DNA of 18,674 nt from Spirochaetia bacterium (GTDB lineage: Bacteria; Spirochaetota; Spirochaetia; Sphaerochaetales; Sphaerochaetaceae): contig CAAGIP010000146.1 of NCBI GenBank assembly GCA_900769955.1, forward strand, positions 1 to 18,674. The letters are read 5' to 3'. Under the pieces are notes generated by a model that had not been told where the DNA came from, searched no databases, and saw only the letters and a program-made list of their open reading frames with translations. Each line of letters opens with the position of its first letter. The stretch's first letter is position 1. A program made the translations under genes and the position numbers. This document shows positions 1 to 6,923 of the stretch, piece after piece.

Positions 1-476
1 CCCTCATTGCATGCAAGAACACTCTCTCTCATCTTTTCCTTATATGCCACGAGCTTTTTATGATACCCCTCATCACTTAATGAAAGAATTGTCAGTGCCA
101 GGACTGCCGCATTCTTCGCACCGGCCTTTCCGACTGCCACTGTCGCAACGGGTACCCCTGACGGCATCTGAACGATTGAGAGCAGGGAATCGAGTCCTCC
201 CATCATATTGGTGCTCATCGGAACTCCGATTACGGGAACCGTGGTAACGCCTGCAAGCACGCCTGCAAGATGTGCGGCTCCGCCTGCTCCCGCGATGAGA
301 ACCCTGAGTCCCCTGTCATACGCACCTCTTGCATAGCTGATCGCCTCATCGGGCGTGCGGTGCGCACTGAGAATCCTCACTTCATATTCTATACCGAACT
401 CCTCAAGCAGCTTACACGTTTCATCCATCACCGGCTTATCCGATAAGGACCCCATGACAACTCCCACTCTGATCAT
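1..476 (-). CDS. purE: N5-carboxyaminoimidazole ribonucleotide mutase PurE, partial
   Basis: PurE converts N5-CAIR to CAIR (class I) in cytosolic de novo purine synthesis. Translating the minus strand from the ATG at 474-476 gives 158 uninterrupted codons that run off the left edge, so only the last few residues and the stop are missing (the family is about 160-170 aa). Visible family signatures are the N-terminal GSLSD phosphate-binding motif (residues 9-13), SAHRTP (37-42), the glycine-rich GAGGAAHLAGVLAG stretch (63-76) and the GVPM segment (84-87). An AGGAG ribosome site at 483-487 lies 6 nt before the ATG and fixes the start. A purK partner would be expected downstream, outside the window. 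A terminator-like hairpin lies about 80 nt upstream (548-584). Confidence 0.93.
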   Translation of the reverse strand, partial: MIRVGVVMGSLSDKPVMDETCKLLEEFGIEYEVRILSAHRTPDEAISYARGAYDRGLRVLIAGAGGAAHLAGVLAGVTTVPVIGVPMSTNMMGGLDSLLSIVQMPSGVPVATVAVGKAGAKNAAVLALTILSLSDEGYHKKLVAYKEKMRESVLACNE

Positions 477-482
477 AACTTT

Positions 483-487
483 CTCCT
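483..487 (-). promoter_or_regulatory. purE ribosome binding site
   Basis: On the minus strand an AGGAG core is followed by 6 nt and the purE ATG. It supports the chosen start and shows that purE, unlike pepF, carries a normal leader. Confidence 0.7.
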
Positions 488-547
488 GTCTTTCAAATAT
501 GTCTGAATCAGAAATCCACAAGGGACTTCTGCATCCCTCAATGCCGG

Positions 548-584
548 AAAACTAAAAAGGCATAGACCTCACAAGCCTATGCCT
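548..584 (-). terminator. Rho-independent terminator or attenuator upstream of purE
   Basis: Read on the minus strand, AGGCATAG (577-584) pairs perfectly with CTATGCCT (558-565) across an 11-nt loop and is followed by TTTTAGTTTT. On the plus strand no T run follows, so the direction is clear. It sits between any upstream minus-strand transcript and purE. It either ends a transcript from the SRP-RNA-like region or acts as a purE leader attenuator. I found no recognisable riboswitch core or competing antiterminator next to it. Confidence 0.65.
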
Positions 585-599
585 ACACGCAGATATTCT

Positions 600-780
600 T
601 ATAGTATAAGTAGTTACCATTACAATACGATAGAAAACCTCTTCTGACCATACAGCGATAATATCAGGAAATCGAATTAAGGTTAATGTATTTCCGCCAT
701 AAAAATTGAAAATTTATTTTTTCTATCTAGTTATTTACTTACATTTAAATTAATTAACCAACTGAAAATTTCAATTTTAG
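600..780. other. AT-rich intergenic block with a long inverted repeat
   Basis: This stretch is strikingly poorer in G+C than the rest of the window and has no coding frame I can support. Near its right end a 14-base arm (702-715, AAAATTGAAAATTT) is mirrored by a 13-base arm (766-778, AAATTTCAATTTT) with one base missing, enclosing 50 nt. The arms could form an AT hairpin or be chance in low-complexity DNA. Together with the broken antitoxin next door, the composition suggests inserted or decaying DNA. Confidence 0.5.
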
Positions 781-835
781 GCATCTGTGAAGCTGATACC
801 CTCATCTGCTGTCCTGATCCGGTTCACGGGTCTTT
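781..835 (-). ncRNA. ffs: SRP RNA (4.5S)-like element, degenerate or variant
   Basis: On the minus strand this G+C-richer patch reads like the conserved apical half of bacterial SRP RNA. A CCCGTGAACCGG side leads into ATCAGGAC (usual core GTCAGG), and the return strand is GGTATCAGC (usual GGTAGCAGC). GTGAA and TTCAC close the stem outside this. Two core positions differ from consensus, and the usual GGAA-type tetraloop is replaced by a loop of about 10 nt. An outer AGGCAT (843-848) to ATGCCT (780-785) pairing would bring the hairpin to about 70 nt. It may be a lineage variant of the real gene or a decayed copy. The likeness comes from memory of the consensus, not from a covariance search. Confidence 0.35.
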
Positions 836-891
836 CTTTTAAAAATGCCTGACGATGATATATTTCATTCCATTAAAGGAGAAGCGTGCAT

Positions 892-1124
892 ATGATGACT
901 GAAAAAAAATATTTGAATACGGAAAAAGTCAGGCTGTCAGACTTCCTGAAGAGTACGGATTCACATCAGATGAGGTTATGGTTACCGGAATCGGAGACAT
1001 CGTTCTCCTGATCCCTGAAACGGACAAGTGGAATTCCTTCATGATGGCTGTTGATATGTTTTCTGAGGATTTCATGAGCAATGATCCCTCAGAGAAACCC
1101 TGTGTGATTCAATACTCAGCATGA
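892..1124 (+). pseudogene. VapB-family antitoxin, frameshifted in an A8 run, no VapC partner
   Basis: From the ATG at 892, preceded by AAAGGAG at 875-881, the frame breaks after six codons at an A8 run (902-909). Adding one A restores a complete 77-residue protein ending at the TGA at 1122-1124. It starts MMTEKKIFEYGKSQAVRLP and continues EEYGF, then SDEV, IGDIVLLIP, DKW and MFSEDFM. This is the typical VapB layout: an N-terminal AbrB/SpoVT-type DNA-binding beta fold plus a short C-terminal toxin-binding tail. A VapC PIN-domain toxin would normally start at the overlapping stop, but the downstream 45 nt before the convergent methyltransferase encode nothing like it. The gene is therefore an orphan. 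A sequencing error, a true null allele, or recoding at the A AAA AAA heptamer are all possible. Confidence 0.75.
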
Positions 1125-1169
1125 CCATGGCAATGATTACAGCCAGGATTATCATGACACTTTTCCTGA

Positions 1170-2312
1170 TCATCGGTTTTTCTTCAGCACGACTGCCGTC
1201 TCCTCATGGGAAGAACCTCTGTAGAAGTCAAAGACACGGGCCTTTACAGGTGTGTAATTTCTGAAGAACGGTATATCCCTTGAGAGCGTGACACTGTCAC
1301 ACGAAACATAGATGATTGTTTCAGGCTCAAAAGATTCAATGAGTTCAGGTACTCCTTTATCAAGTCCGGTGCGGGGCGGATCAACGATGACGGTATCGAC
1401 CTTTTTGCGTGTCCTTGAAGCAAATGCAAATACATCATCTGTGTATGATGAGGCAGATGGTGCGTTTATCGATGCCAGGCGCAGGCACTCCTTCTGGCGT
1501 TCAACGGCGGTAACGCGTTTTCCGCTGTTTTCAAAGAGTGCGGAGAAGGTTCCGACCCCGCTGTAGAGATCCATTATCTCATCTCCCGTCACGTTCTCGC
1601 GCACAAAGGAAAATAGCTCGGGAAGCACTGTCGGATTGGACTGGAAGAAAACACCTGCAGTGACATGGTAGGCTATACCGTCAACCGTTCTCACGACCTC
1701 CTCGCTCTCTATGGAAAGTTTATCGTCTCCGTTGAAGAACTGAAGTTCGACAAGTCCTGTCTTTTTGTTGACTCCCTTGCTGAACATAAGCCCCCGGCAG
1801 CGCCTGAGTATTTCACCTGTCCTGAATACCTGTTCATCAATTCTGTCTTCAAGCAGAGGGCACGATGAGATAGGGACGATTTCATTGCTGTTCTTCTTCA
1901 GAAAGCCCGCCTTTTTATCCTTCATCGAGTAGTGGACACGGACCCTTGCCCTGTATCTGGGCAAGGCGGTGTATGCAGGAGGCTCGAAGGGAGGAAGCTC
2001 CTCAAGCTTTGCAATCCTCCTGAGGTTGTCCTTTACGATTTCTTCCTTAAGATATGCACTTGTCTTTGCAGACACGAAGCCGAAGTCGCATCCGCCGCAT
2101 ACTGAGCTGTAGGGACAGACCGGCTTTTCCCTCAGCGGGGATATCTCCGTTATCTCATGGGAAAGTGAAAAGAGGTTTCCTCTTCTTTCCGTGAGCTTTT
2201 CGGCATACACTTCCTCCCCGGGAAGCACTCCGGGGAGAAAGACGGTGCGGCCATCGGAATCATGTGAGATCGATACGGCACCTGTTGTGAGTTTTTCAGC
2301 TCTTAGCAGCAA
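1170..2312 (-). CDS. uracil-5 RNA methyltransferase, RumA/TrmA family (RlmD/RlmC-like)
   Basis: A SAM-dependent enzyme that makes 5-methyluridine in 23S rRNA or tRNA. The 380-residue product has an N-terminal TRAM-like region (about 1-55). The Fe-S cysteines are C66, C72, C75 and C151. The SAM-binding segment is MDLYSGVGTFS (247-257), followed by acidic VERQ and the VDPPRTG motif (310-316). The catalytic nucleophile lies in YVSCD (C338), and the C-terminal HEET (369-372) corresponds to the family HVET general base. The Fe-S motif favours the RumA/RlmD or RlmC branch over E. coli TrmA, but which uridine is modified cannot be told. The start is a TTG inside the last codons of pepF (10-nt overlap), so translation is probably coupled to pepF. 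No terminator is evident after its stop. Confidence 0.88.
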   Translation of the reverse strand: MLLRAEKLTTGAVSISHDSDGRTVFLPGVLPGEEVYAEKLTERRGNLFSLSHEITEISPLREKPVCPYSSVCGGCDFGFVSAKTSAYLKEEIVKDNLRRIAKLEELPPFEPPAYTALPRYRARVRVHYSMKDKKAGFLKKNSNEIVPISSCPLLEDRIDEQVFRTGEILRRCRGLMFSKGVNKKTGLVELQFFNGDDKLSIESEEVVRTVDGIAYHVTAGVFFQSNPTVLPELFSFVRENVTGDEIMDLYSGVGTFSALFENSGKRVTAVERQKECLRLASINAPSASSYTDDVFAFASRTRKKVDTVIVDPPRTGLDKGVPELIESFEPETIIYVSCDSVTLSRDIPFFRNYTPVKARVFDFYRGSSHEETAVVLKKNR

Positions 2313-4015
2313 TATGTTCCAAGCCTCTCGATAAGGGATGCGATGAAGTCCATTCCGCTCTGCCAGAATGCCTCATCCTCGATATTGCACCCTGCGGAAA
2401 GTGCGACGTCATTTGCATTCGCACGTCCCGTAAGGCTCAGCAGTTCACGGTATCTGTCAGCAAAGTCAGGTGTTTTATCTGCCTGGGCATAAAGTCCCAG
2501 TGCGAAGAGCTGACCGAATGCATAGGGATAGTTGTAGAAGCTGAAGCCCGATGAGTAGTAGTGACCCTTGGCTTCCCACATTCTCTCATGCTTTTCATCA
2601 ACTGCATCGCCGTAGGAATCTTCCTGTGCCTTCTTCATGAGGGATGTGAATTCATCGGGAGTGAGTTCGCCTTCCTTCCTCTTTTCGAATGTACTTCTCT
2701 CGAAGTAGAAACGGGAGAGGATGTCGACACATACCTGTGCGGCAGAGCCCACATAGCTTTCGATGATGGAAAGCGCATCCTCATCGGACGAATCCTTAAG
2801 GATCGCATTGAAGACAATGGTCTCTGCAAAGATGGAGGCTGTTTCCGCGACAGTCATCGGATAATCTGCAAGCAGTGCCGGATTTTCCATGACGACTGAG
2901 TCGTGATATGCATGTCCGAGCTCGTGTGCCAGTGTGGAAACTGAATCGAATGAACCGTCAAAGTTGGAAAGGATCCTGCTCTCCTTAACCTTGAACATCG
3001 AAGTGTCGTACGCACCTCCTACCTTGCCCTTTCTCGGCTCTGCATCGATCCAGTTGTTTTCAAAGGCCTTTGCGGCAAATGCACCCATTCTGGGATCGAA
3101 TGCGGAGTAGCACCTGATGATGATCTCCTTAGCTTCCTCGAATGAGTATTCCTTAGTGCTCTTTCCGACCGGTGCGAAGAGGTCATACCAGCAAAGCTTT
3201 TCGACTCCGAGGAGCTTTGCCTTATATCCAAAGTACTTTCTGAACATCGGAAGGTTCTTCTCAAGTGTTCTGATAAGCGCATCAAGTGCCTTTACCGAGA
3301 TCCTTGCCTGATAAGCGGAGTGTTCAAGAGGAGAAGCCCATCCCCTTCTCTTTTCCAGAGTCAGCACGGTTCCCTTTATGCTGTTGAGACATGCGGCAAA
3401 GGCTGCCTCATGCTCGGCCCAGACAAGCTTTTCCTTCTCATAGGAAGCCTTTCTCACTGCCCTGTCGGGATTTGTCGCATCGTTTCTGAGCTGGATGACC
3501 GTCTTACCGTCTGCTCCTATCGTGGAGGAGACTGCATCGTAAAGACGCTCGAAGGCGCCCACTCCGCTTCTGGCGAGATCACTTGCGAGAGCTTCCTCGG
3601 CAAGACTCATCATGTGAGTGCTGTCCGTGAGGTATCTGTTAAGTATGTATGAGTAGTCCTTAAGACGGGGATCTGAAAATTCATCTTTGAATTCCGCAAT
3701 TGAGCCTGTCAGCAGGTTATCCATCTCGATGAACTTAAGCCCTGCATCCTCAACCTGTCCCACAGCCTTGATATATGAACCGTTGGAAGTATCCGTTGAA
3801 AGAATTGCATTAGAGTATGCACTGAGTGTCCAGTATATCGTCATGACCTCATTGAAGCCCGTGATGATGTCATAAAGAGGCTTGTGTGCCTTAATGGCAT
3901 CAATTACCGATGAGCATAGGGAAGAAACCTTTTCAAGGTCACCTGTGAAATCAGGAGTGTCGACTCCTTTGTAAATGGGAGTAAGATCCCAGTGGGGTAA
4001 AGTTCTTTTTTCCAT
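2303..4015 (-). CDS. pepF: oligoendopeptidase F, M3B metallopeptidase
   Basis: A cytosolic zinc endopeptidase that trims oligopeptides. The 570-residue protein is slightly shorter than typical PepF (about 600). The zinc site HELGH is at 364-368, inside TLAHELGHAYHD. The third ligand is expected to be E391 in the TVAETASIFAE segment, as in M3 enzymes. The helical N-terminal half fits the M3 fold. No signal peptide is present. The start ATG at 4013-4015 has no Shine-Dalgarno, and a consensus-quality -10 box ends 7 nt upstream, so the mRNA is predicted to begin at or within a few bases of the start codon. The RumA-type methyltransferase gene overlaps its 3' end, making a two-gene unit. Confidence 0.93.
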   Translation of the reverse strand: MEKRTLPHWDLTPIYKGVDTPDFTGDLEKVSSLCSSVIDAIKAHKPLYDIITGFNEVMTIYWTLSAYSNAILSTDTSNGSYIKAVGQVEDAGLKFIEMDNLLTGSIAEFKDEFSDPRLKDYSYILNRYLTDSTHMMSLAEEALASDLARSGVGAFERLYDAVSSTIGADGKTVIQLRNDATNPDRAVRKASYEKEKLVWAEHEAAFAACLNSIKGTVLTLEKRRGWASPLEHSAYQARISVKALDALIRTLEKNLPMFRKYFGYKAKLLGVEKLCWYDLFAPVGKSTKEYSFEEAKEIIIRCYSAFDPRMGAFAAKAFENNWIDAEPRKGKVGGAYDTSMFKVKESRILSNFDGSFDSVSTLAHELGHAYHDSVVMENPALLADYPMTVAETASIFAETIVFNAILKDSSDEDALSIIESYVGSAAQVCVDILSRFYFERSTFEKRKEGELTPDEFTSLMKKAQEDSYGDAVDEKHERMWEAKGHYYSSGFSFYNYPYAFGQLFALGLYAQADKTPDFADRYRELLSLTGRANANDVALSAGCNIEDEAFWQSGMDFIASLIERLGTYCC

Positions 4016-4022
4016 GAGAACG

Positions 4023-4050
4023 ATTATACCCCAAGGGTGCGATATTGCAA
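4023..4050 (-). promoter_or_regulatory. pepF promoter, sigma-70 type, predicted leaderless transcript
   Basis: On the minus strand TTGCAA (4045-4050), 16 nt and a perfect TATAAT (4023-4028) are followed by only 7 nt before the pepF ATG. The start point would fall on or next to the start codon. It lies in the 54-nt gap after the ABC ATPase stop, so pepF is probably transcribed independently of the transporter genes. Confidence 0.72.
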
Positions 4051-4069
4051 GACATGCCGGGCGGGTTTA

Positions 4070-4615
4070 TCAGCCAATGTGTATGACGTTGTCATACCCC
4101 ATCTCAATGGCCACTTTCTCCGAGTGGGTGATGAGTATCACCGTTTTTCCCGCCGTGTACCTTTTTACTGTTTCCATCACGCTTTCAAGCGTGCCTTCAT
4201 CAAGGCCCGTGAACGGTTCATCCAGGATTATCACATCATAATCTGCCAAAAGGGCACGGGCTATGGCCGAGCGTCTCTTCATGCCGCCTGAAAACTCCCT
4301 GACGCACTGATTCTCCGGAAGTCCCAGGAGGAATAAAAGCTCCCTGATCTCATCATCGCTTTTTTCAGAGACGAGTTTTATGTTCTCCTTTGCGGTGAAC
4401 GATTCGATGAGTCTGTCTTCCTGAAAGACCGCGGAAATCTTTCCCGGAAGGCGTGCACTCTCACCTTCATTTTTTTCAAGGCCCATAAGAATGCGTGAAA
4501 GCGTGGTCTTTCCCGCTCCGGAAGGACCTGAAATGAAGTTTACTTTCCCCTTCGCTATTTCAGTTTTCACATGGTCGAGGACACATTTTTCACCGTAATG
4601 CTTTGTTATGATCAT
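4070..4615 (-). CDS. ABC transporter ATP-binding protein, NMT1/SsuB-type importer
   Basis: Cytosolic ATPase subunit powering the importer encoded just upstream. Walker A is GPSGAGKT (30-37), the Q-loop is Q65, the signature is FSGGM (108-112), Walker B is VIILDEP (128-134) and the switch histidine is H164. At 181 residues it is well short of the 240-260 usual for SsuB/TauB/ThiZ-type ATPases. All catalytic motifs are present, and the loss is mainly C-terminal: the protein ends about 17 residues after the H-loop. Its ATG overlaps the permease stop by 4 nt (ATGA), indicating coupled translation. No stretch downstream looks like a detached C-terminus, so it is either a naturally compact member or a shortened one. 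Confidence 0.9.
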   Translation of the reverse strand: MIITKHYGEKCVLDHVKTEIAKGKVNFISGPSGAGKTTLSRILMGLEKNEGESARLPGKISAVFQEDRLIESFTAKENIKLVSEKSDDEIRELLFLLGLPENQCVREFSGGMKRRSAIARALLADYDVIILDEPFTGLDEGTLESVMETVKRYTAGKTVILITHSEKVAIEMGYDNVIHIG

Positions 4616-5373
4616 GCTGCGTGGTACCTCACCGCAAGTTTTTTCACAAGGTATGAGAATAGTTTTTCAAATGCCACCGACACCGCGATTATCGTGACGG
4701 TCAGGGCAAAAACATCTGCGGAGGCAAGGTATGTCTTTGCCTCGTACAGCCTCTCCCCGAGGCTCCCGTCCGGAAGTCCGATGACCTCGGCGGCCACTCC
4801 GCTCTTCCAGGCAAGGCCCATTGCCGTGACAGATGAGGAAATGAACTGAGGAAGCACAGCCGGAAGGTACACGGCCCTTACCCGCTTTGAAAACGAGAGT
4901 CTGAACACGGTGCACATCTCAAGAAGCTTACCATCAACACTGTCAAAGCCCGTAAGCAGGGATGAATACATTATGGGAAAGACCATCATGAACGAGACCG
5001 CAACGGAAAGTGTCTTCGAGGACACCCAGATCAGGACTACTATCACAATGGATGCAACGGGAGTGGCTTTCAGGAAGGACACCAGGGGCTTTAAAAGAAT
5101 CCTGATGCACTCATAGCGGTTTGAAAGCACGGAAAAGAGTATGGCAAGCCCTACTCCCAGGCCAAAGCCTGAGAGTATTCTCACCGCAGAGAACATTATA
5201 GCCATATAGTAATCCTTCTCCCTGAGCAGTTCAGTAAGTCTCACAGCTACCTTGGCAGGAGAGACAAGAAGGATTTCCTCTCCCACCGCCATGGCAAGCA
5301 GCTGCCAGACGGTAAGCCAGAAGAGGATGGCAGGTACGTTGATTAAGCGGCGGTCAGAAGTAGAAATCTTCAC
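4612..5373 (-). CDS. ABC transporter permease, BPD_transp_1 type
   Basis: Inner-membrane channel subunit of the NMT1/SsuA-like importer. It has about six hydrophobic segments, starting at INVPAILFWLTVWQLLAMAV. The cytoplasmic EAA-like loop that contacts the ATPase is in AMGLAWKSGVAAEVIG. The frame is open back to an ATG at 5424, but that start would overlap the binding-protein gene by 71 nt and add a hydrophilic, unpermease-like leader. A GTG at 5371-5373 gives a 20-nt overlap and about 253 residues starting MKISTSDRRL, which I prefer, although its ribosome site is weak. The stop overlaps the ATPase start as ATGA. Confidence 0.85.
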   Translation of the reverse strand: MKISTSDRRLINVPAILFWLTVWQLLAMAVGEEILLVSPAKVAVRLTELLREKDYYMAIMFSAVRILSGFGLGVGLAILFSVLSNRYECIRILLKPLVSFLKATPVASIVIVVLIWVSSKTLSVAVSFMMVFPIMYSSLLTGFDSVDGKLLEMCTVFRLSFSKRVRAVYLPAVLPQFISSSVTAMGLAWKSGVAAEVIGLPDGSLGERLYEAKTYLASADVFALTVTIIAVSVAFEKLFSYLVKKLAVRYHAA

Positions 5374-6328
5374 CGGGGAGAACACCGCCCACGCTCTTTG
5401 CGTTGGCATTGTAAAGCACTTCAAGATAGCCGGAGAGACGATCTTTCATCTCAGAGCCGGTGATGCATACGATGTTGCAGTACGGAAGCGCCTTTTCGGC
5501 AACCGCGGCAGTCACGATTCCGAGAGATCCGATCATAACTGAGCTTTCACTTACGTTTTCATTCACCCATGACGTGCTCTTTGCATAGTCCTCAAGGAAT
5601 TTCTCAACTGCCTTTTTTTCCTTCTCGATGAATTCGGTGCGGGCGACGACGACACCCGTCAGGAGCGCGCTCTCGGGAGAAACCTTATCCCACTCCTCAT
5701 TGAGGTCCAGTGCGATCCTGATCGAAGGATTCTTCATGATGGCGGTGGTGGCAAAGGGCTGTGGAAGCAGGGCAACCGCATCAGGATCATTCAGAAGCGC
5801 TGCGACACACTCCGCATGCTCACTCTTCCACTCGATTGGAAGATCCCCGAGGCCGTTTTCTTCAAGTATGAATGAAAGCGCGTACTCAGGAGTGGAGCCC
5901 TTACCCGATGAGTAGATCGTCTTACCCTTCAGGTCCTCAATGGTCTTCACGCTATCCCCGTTTTCACAGATGTAGAGCACGCCGAGAGTGTTCACTGCAA
6001 GTACTTTCACCTTACCCTTGGTGTTGTTGTATATTACAGCGGCAAGGTTTGCGGGAAGAGCAGCGATGTCGACTTCCCCCTTCACGAGCATCGGGGTTAT
6101 CTCGGTGGGGGCACCCACGATCGTGAATTCGTAGCTGTTTCCGTTCATCGATCCGGCTTCACTCTCTTCCATGAGCTTTACCATACCCATTGCAGTGGGT
6201 CCTTTCAGGGCCGCAACCCTGACGGATACGGGGTTCAGTACCGAGTAGTCCGCATCTTCCTTAACACCGGTTGCAAAAAGTGATGCGGCAAAAATGAGCA
6301 GCATTGCCGAAAGCAGAAATTTTTTCAT
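5354..6328 (-). CDS. ABC transporter substrate-binding protein, NMT1/THI5/SsuA-like
   Basis: A 324-residue exported binding protein. The signal peptide (MKKFLLSAMLLIFAASLFA) is followed by TGVKEDADY. There is no lipobox cysteine, so it appears to be a free periplasmic protein. Segments such as VRVAALKGPTAMGMVKLME, GAPTEITPMLVKGEVDIAALP, IEDLKGKTIYSSGKGSTPEYAL and DPDAVALLPQPFAT match the two-lobed fold of NMT1/THI5/SsuA/TauA binding proteins. The ligand (pyrimidine precursor, sulfonate or another small anion) cannot be assigned. Its AAGGAGG ribosome site (6339-6345) lies within the last codons of the regulator gene, which ends 5 nt before its ATG. This makes it the second gene of the four-gene unit. 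Confidence 0.88.
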   Translation of the reverse strand: MKKFLLSAMLLIFAASLFATGVKEDADYSVLNPVSVRVAALKGPTAMGMVKLMEESEAGSMNGNSYEFTIVGAPTEITPMLVKGEVDIAALPANLAAVIYNNTKGKVKVLAVNTLGVLYICENGDSVKTIEDLKGKTIYSSGKGSTPEYALSFILEENGLGDLPIEWKSEHAECVAALLNDPDAVALLPQPFATTAIMKNPSIRIALDLNEEWDKVSPESALLTGVVVARTEFIEKEKKAVEKFLEDYAKSTSWVNENVSESSVMIGSLGIVTAAVAEKALPYCNIVCITGSEMKDRLSGYLEVLYNANAKSVGGVLPGEDFYF

Positions 6329-6333
6329 GTATA

Positions 6334-6915
6334 TCAGGCCTCCTTCAGCCTCTCACTGTCAATGACAGTTATTTTTCTTCCATCCGTCCGTATGAGTCCC
6401 TTATCCTCAAAGTTCTTCAGCTCCTTGAAAAGCGCGCTCCGCCCTATCGCAAGATACGATGCAAGCTGGCTTCTGGAAACAGAGTCCGCCTTACCGTCAA
6501 GGATTGCCCTCTTCACCCTCTCATGAACGGAAAGCGTCACCAGCGCAATGCGCTCAAGCAGGAAGCTGAGTTTTTCATTCATGACACTGCAGTAGATGAC
6601 CATCGCCTCTTCAGAGGAAAGAAGGCGCTTTCTGACTTCCGCCTTGGGTGCAAACATGAGAAATGAGTCCTCACAGCATGTGAGTCTGGTCCTGAGTTTT
6701 TCCTCGGAGAACAGGTTTGAAACCCCATAGACATCACCTTCCTTCAGCACGTTGAGAAGCACTCCGCTCGGAGACCTTACCTCAACTTTTCCGCTTTTGA
6801 TGAAGACAGCCGATGATGCTGCGCCTATATCATCAACAAGGTATCCGCGACGAACGGAAAACGATGAGGACACATCATCAAGGCATAGTATGTCATAGAG
6901 CTCATACAGATTCAT
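6334..6915 (-). CDS. Crp/Fnr-family transcriptional regulator
   Basis: A 193-residue DNA-binding regulator, slightly shorter than Crp (about 210). Residues 1-90 form the cupin-like sensor domain (FIKSGKVEVRSPSGVLLNVLKEGDVYG). A dimer helix occupies about 100-135. The C-terminal winged helix-turn-helix is SRSQLASYLAIGRSALFKELKNFEDKG (147-173). The canonical cyclic-nucleotide cassette (GE...RxA) is not visible, and a vicinal C80-C81 pair sits where it would end, so cAMP binding is doubtful. It heads the operon with the NMT1-like importer and probably controls it. The ATG at 6913-6915 has no Shine-Dalgarno and follows its -10 box by 8 nt. Confidence 0.88.
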   Translation of the reverse strand: MNLYELYDILCLDDVSSSFSVRRGYLVDDIGAASSAVFIKSGKVEVRSPSGVLLNVLKEGDVYGVSNLFSEEKLRTRLTCCEDSFLMFAPKAEVRKRLLSSEEAMVIYCSVMNEKLSFLLERIALVTLSVHERVKRAILDGKADSVSRSQLASYLAIGRSALFKELKNFEDKGLIRTDGRKITVIDSERLKEA

Positions 6916-6923
6916 GACTCGAC

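Noticed and set aside
11..247. Plus-strand open frames across 1-6700, 7600-13100 and minus-strand frames inside ftsH (15172-16512)
   Set aside because: They lie opposite or out of frame with well-identified genes, lack family motifs and lack convincing ribosome sites; they are shadows.
494..521. Minus-strand TTGTGG-16-TATTTG as a purE promoter
   Set aside because: Its start point would fall on the purE Shine-Dalgarno and both boxes are weak.
781..835. Plus strand resembles a TPP riboswitch (GCTGATACCC ... CCTGATCCGG)
   Set aside because: The CTGAGA core lacks two bases, the part after CTGATCCGG lacks the expected TAATGCC-GCG-AGGGA end, and the downstream gene is an antitoxin. The minus-strand SRP-like reading explains more of the bases.
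1121..1169. VapC start overlapping the vapB stop
   Set aside because: The frame reads MTMAMITARIIMTLFLII, with no PIN-domain LDTN motif, and runs into the convergent methyltransferase gene.
5374..5424. N-terminal extension of the permease from the ATG at 5424
   Set aside because: It would overlap the binding-protein gene by 71 nt and adds a Cys/Trp-rich leader untypical of permeases; the GTG at 5373 is more plausible.
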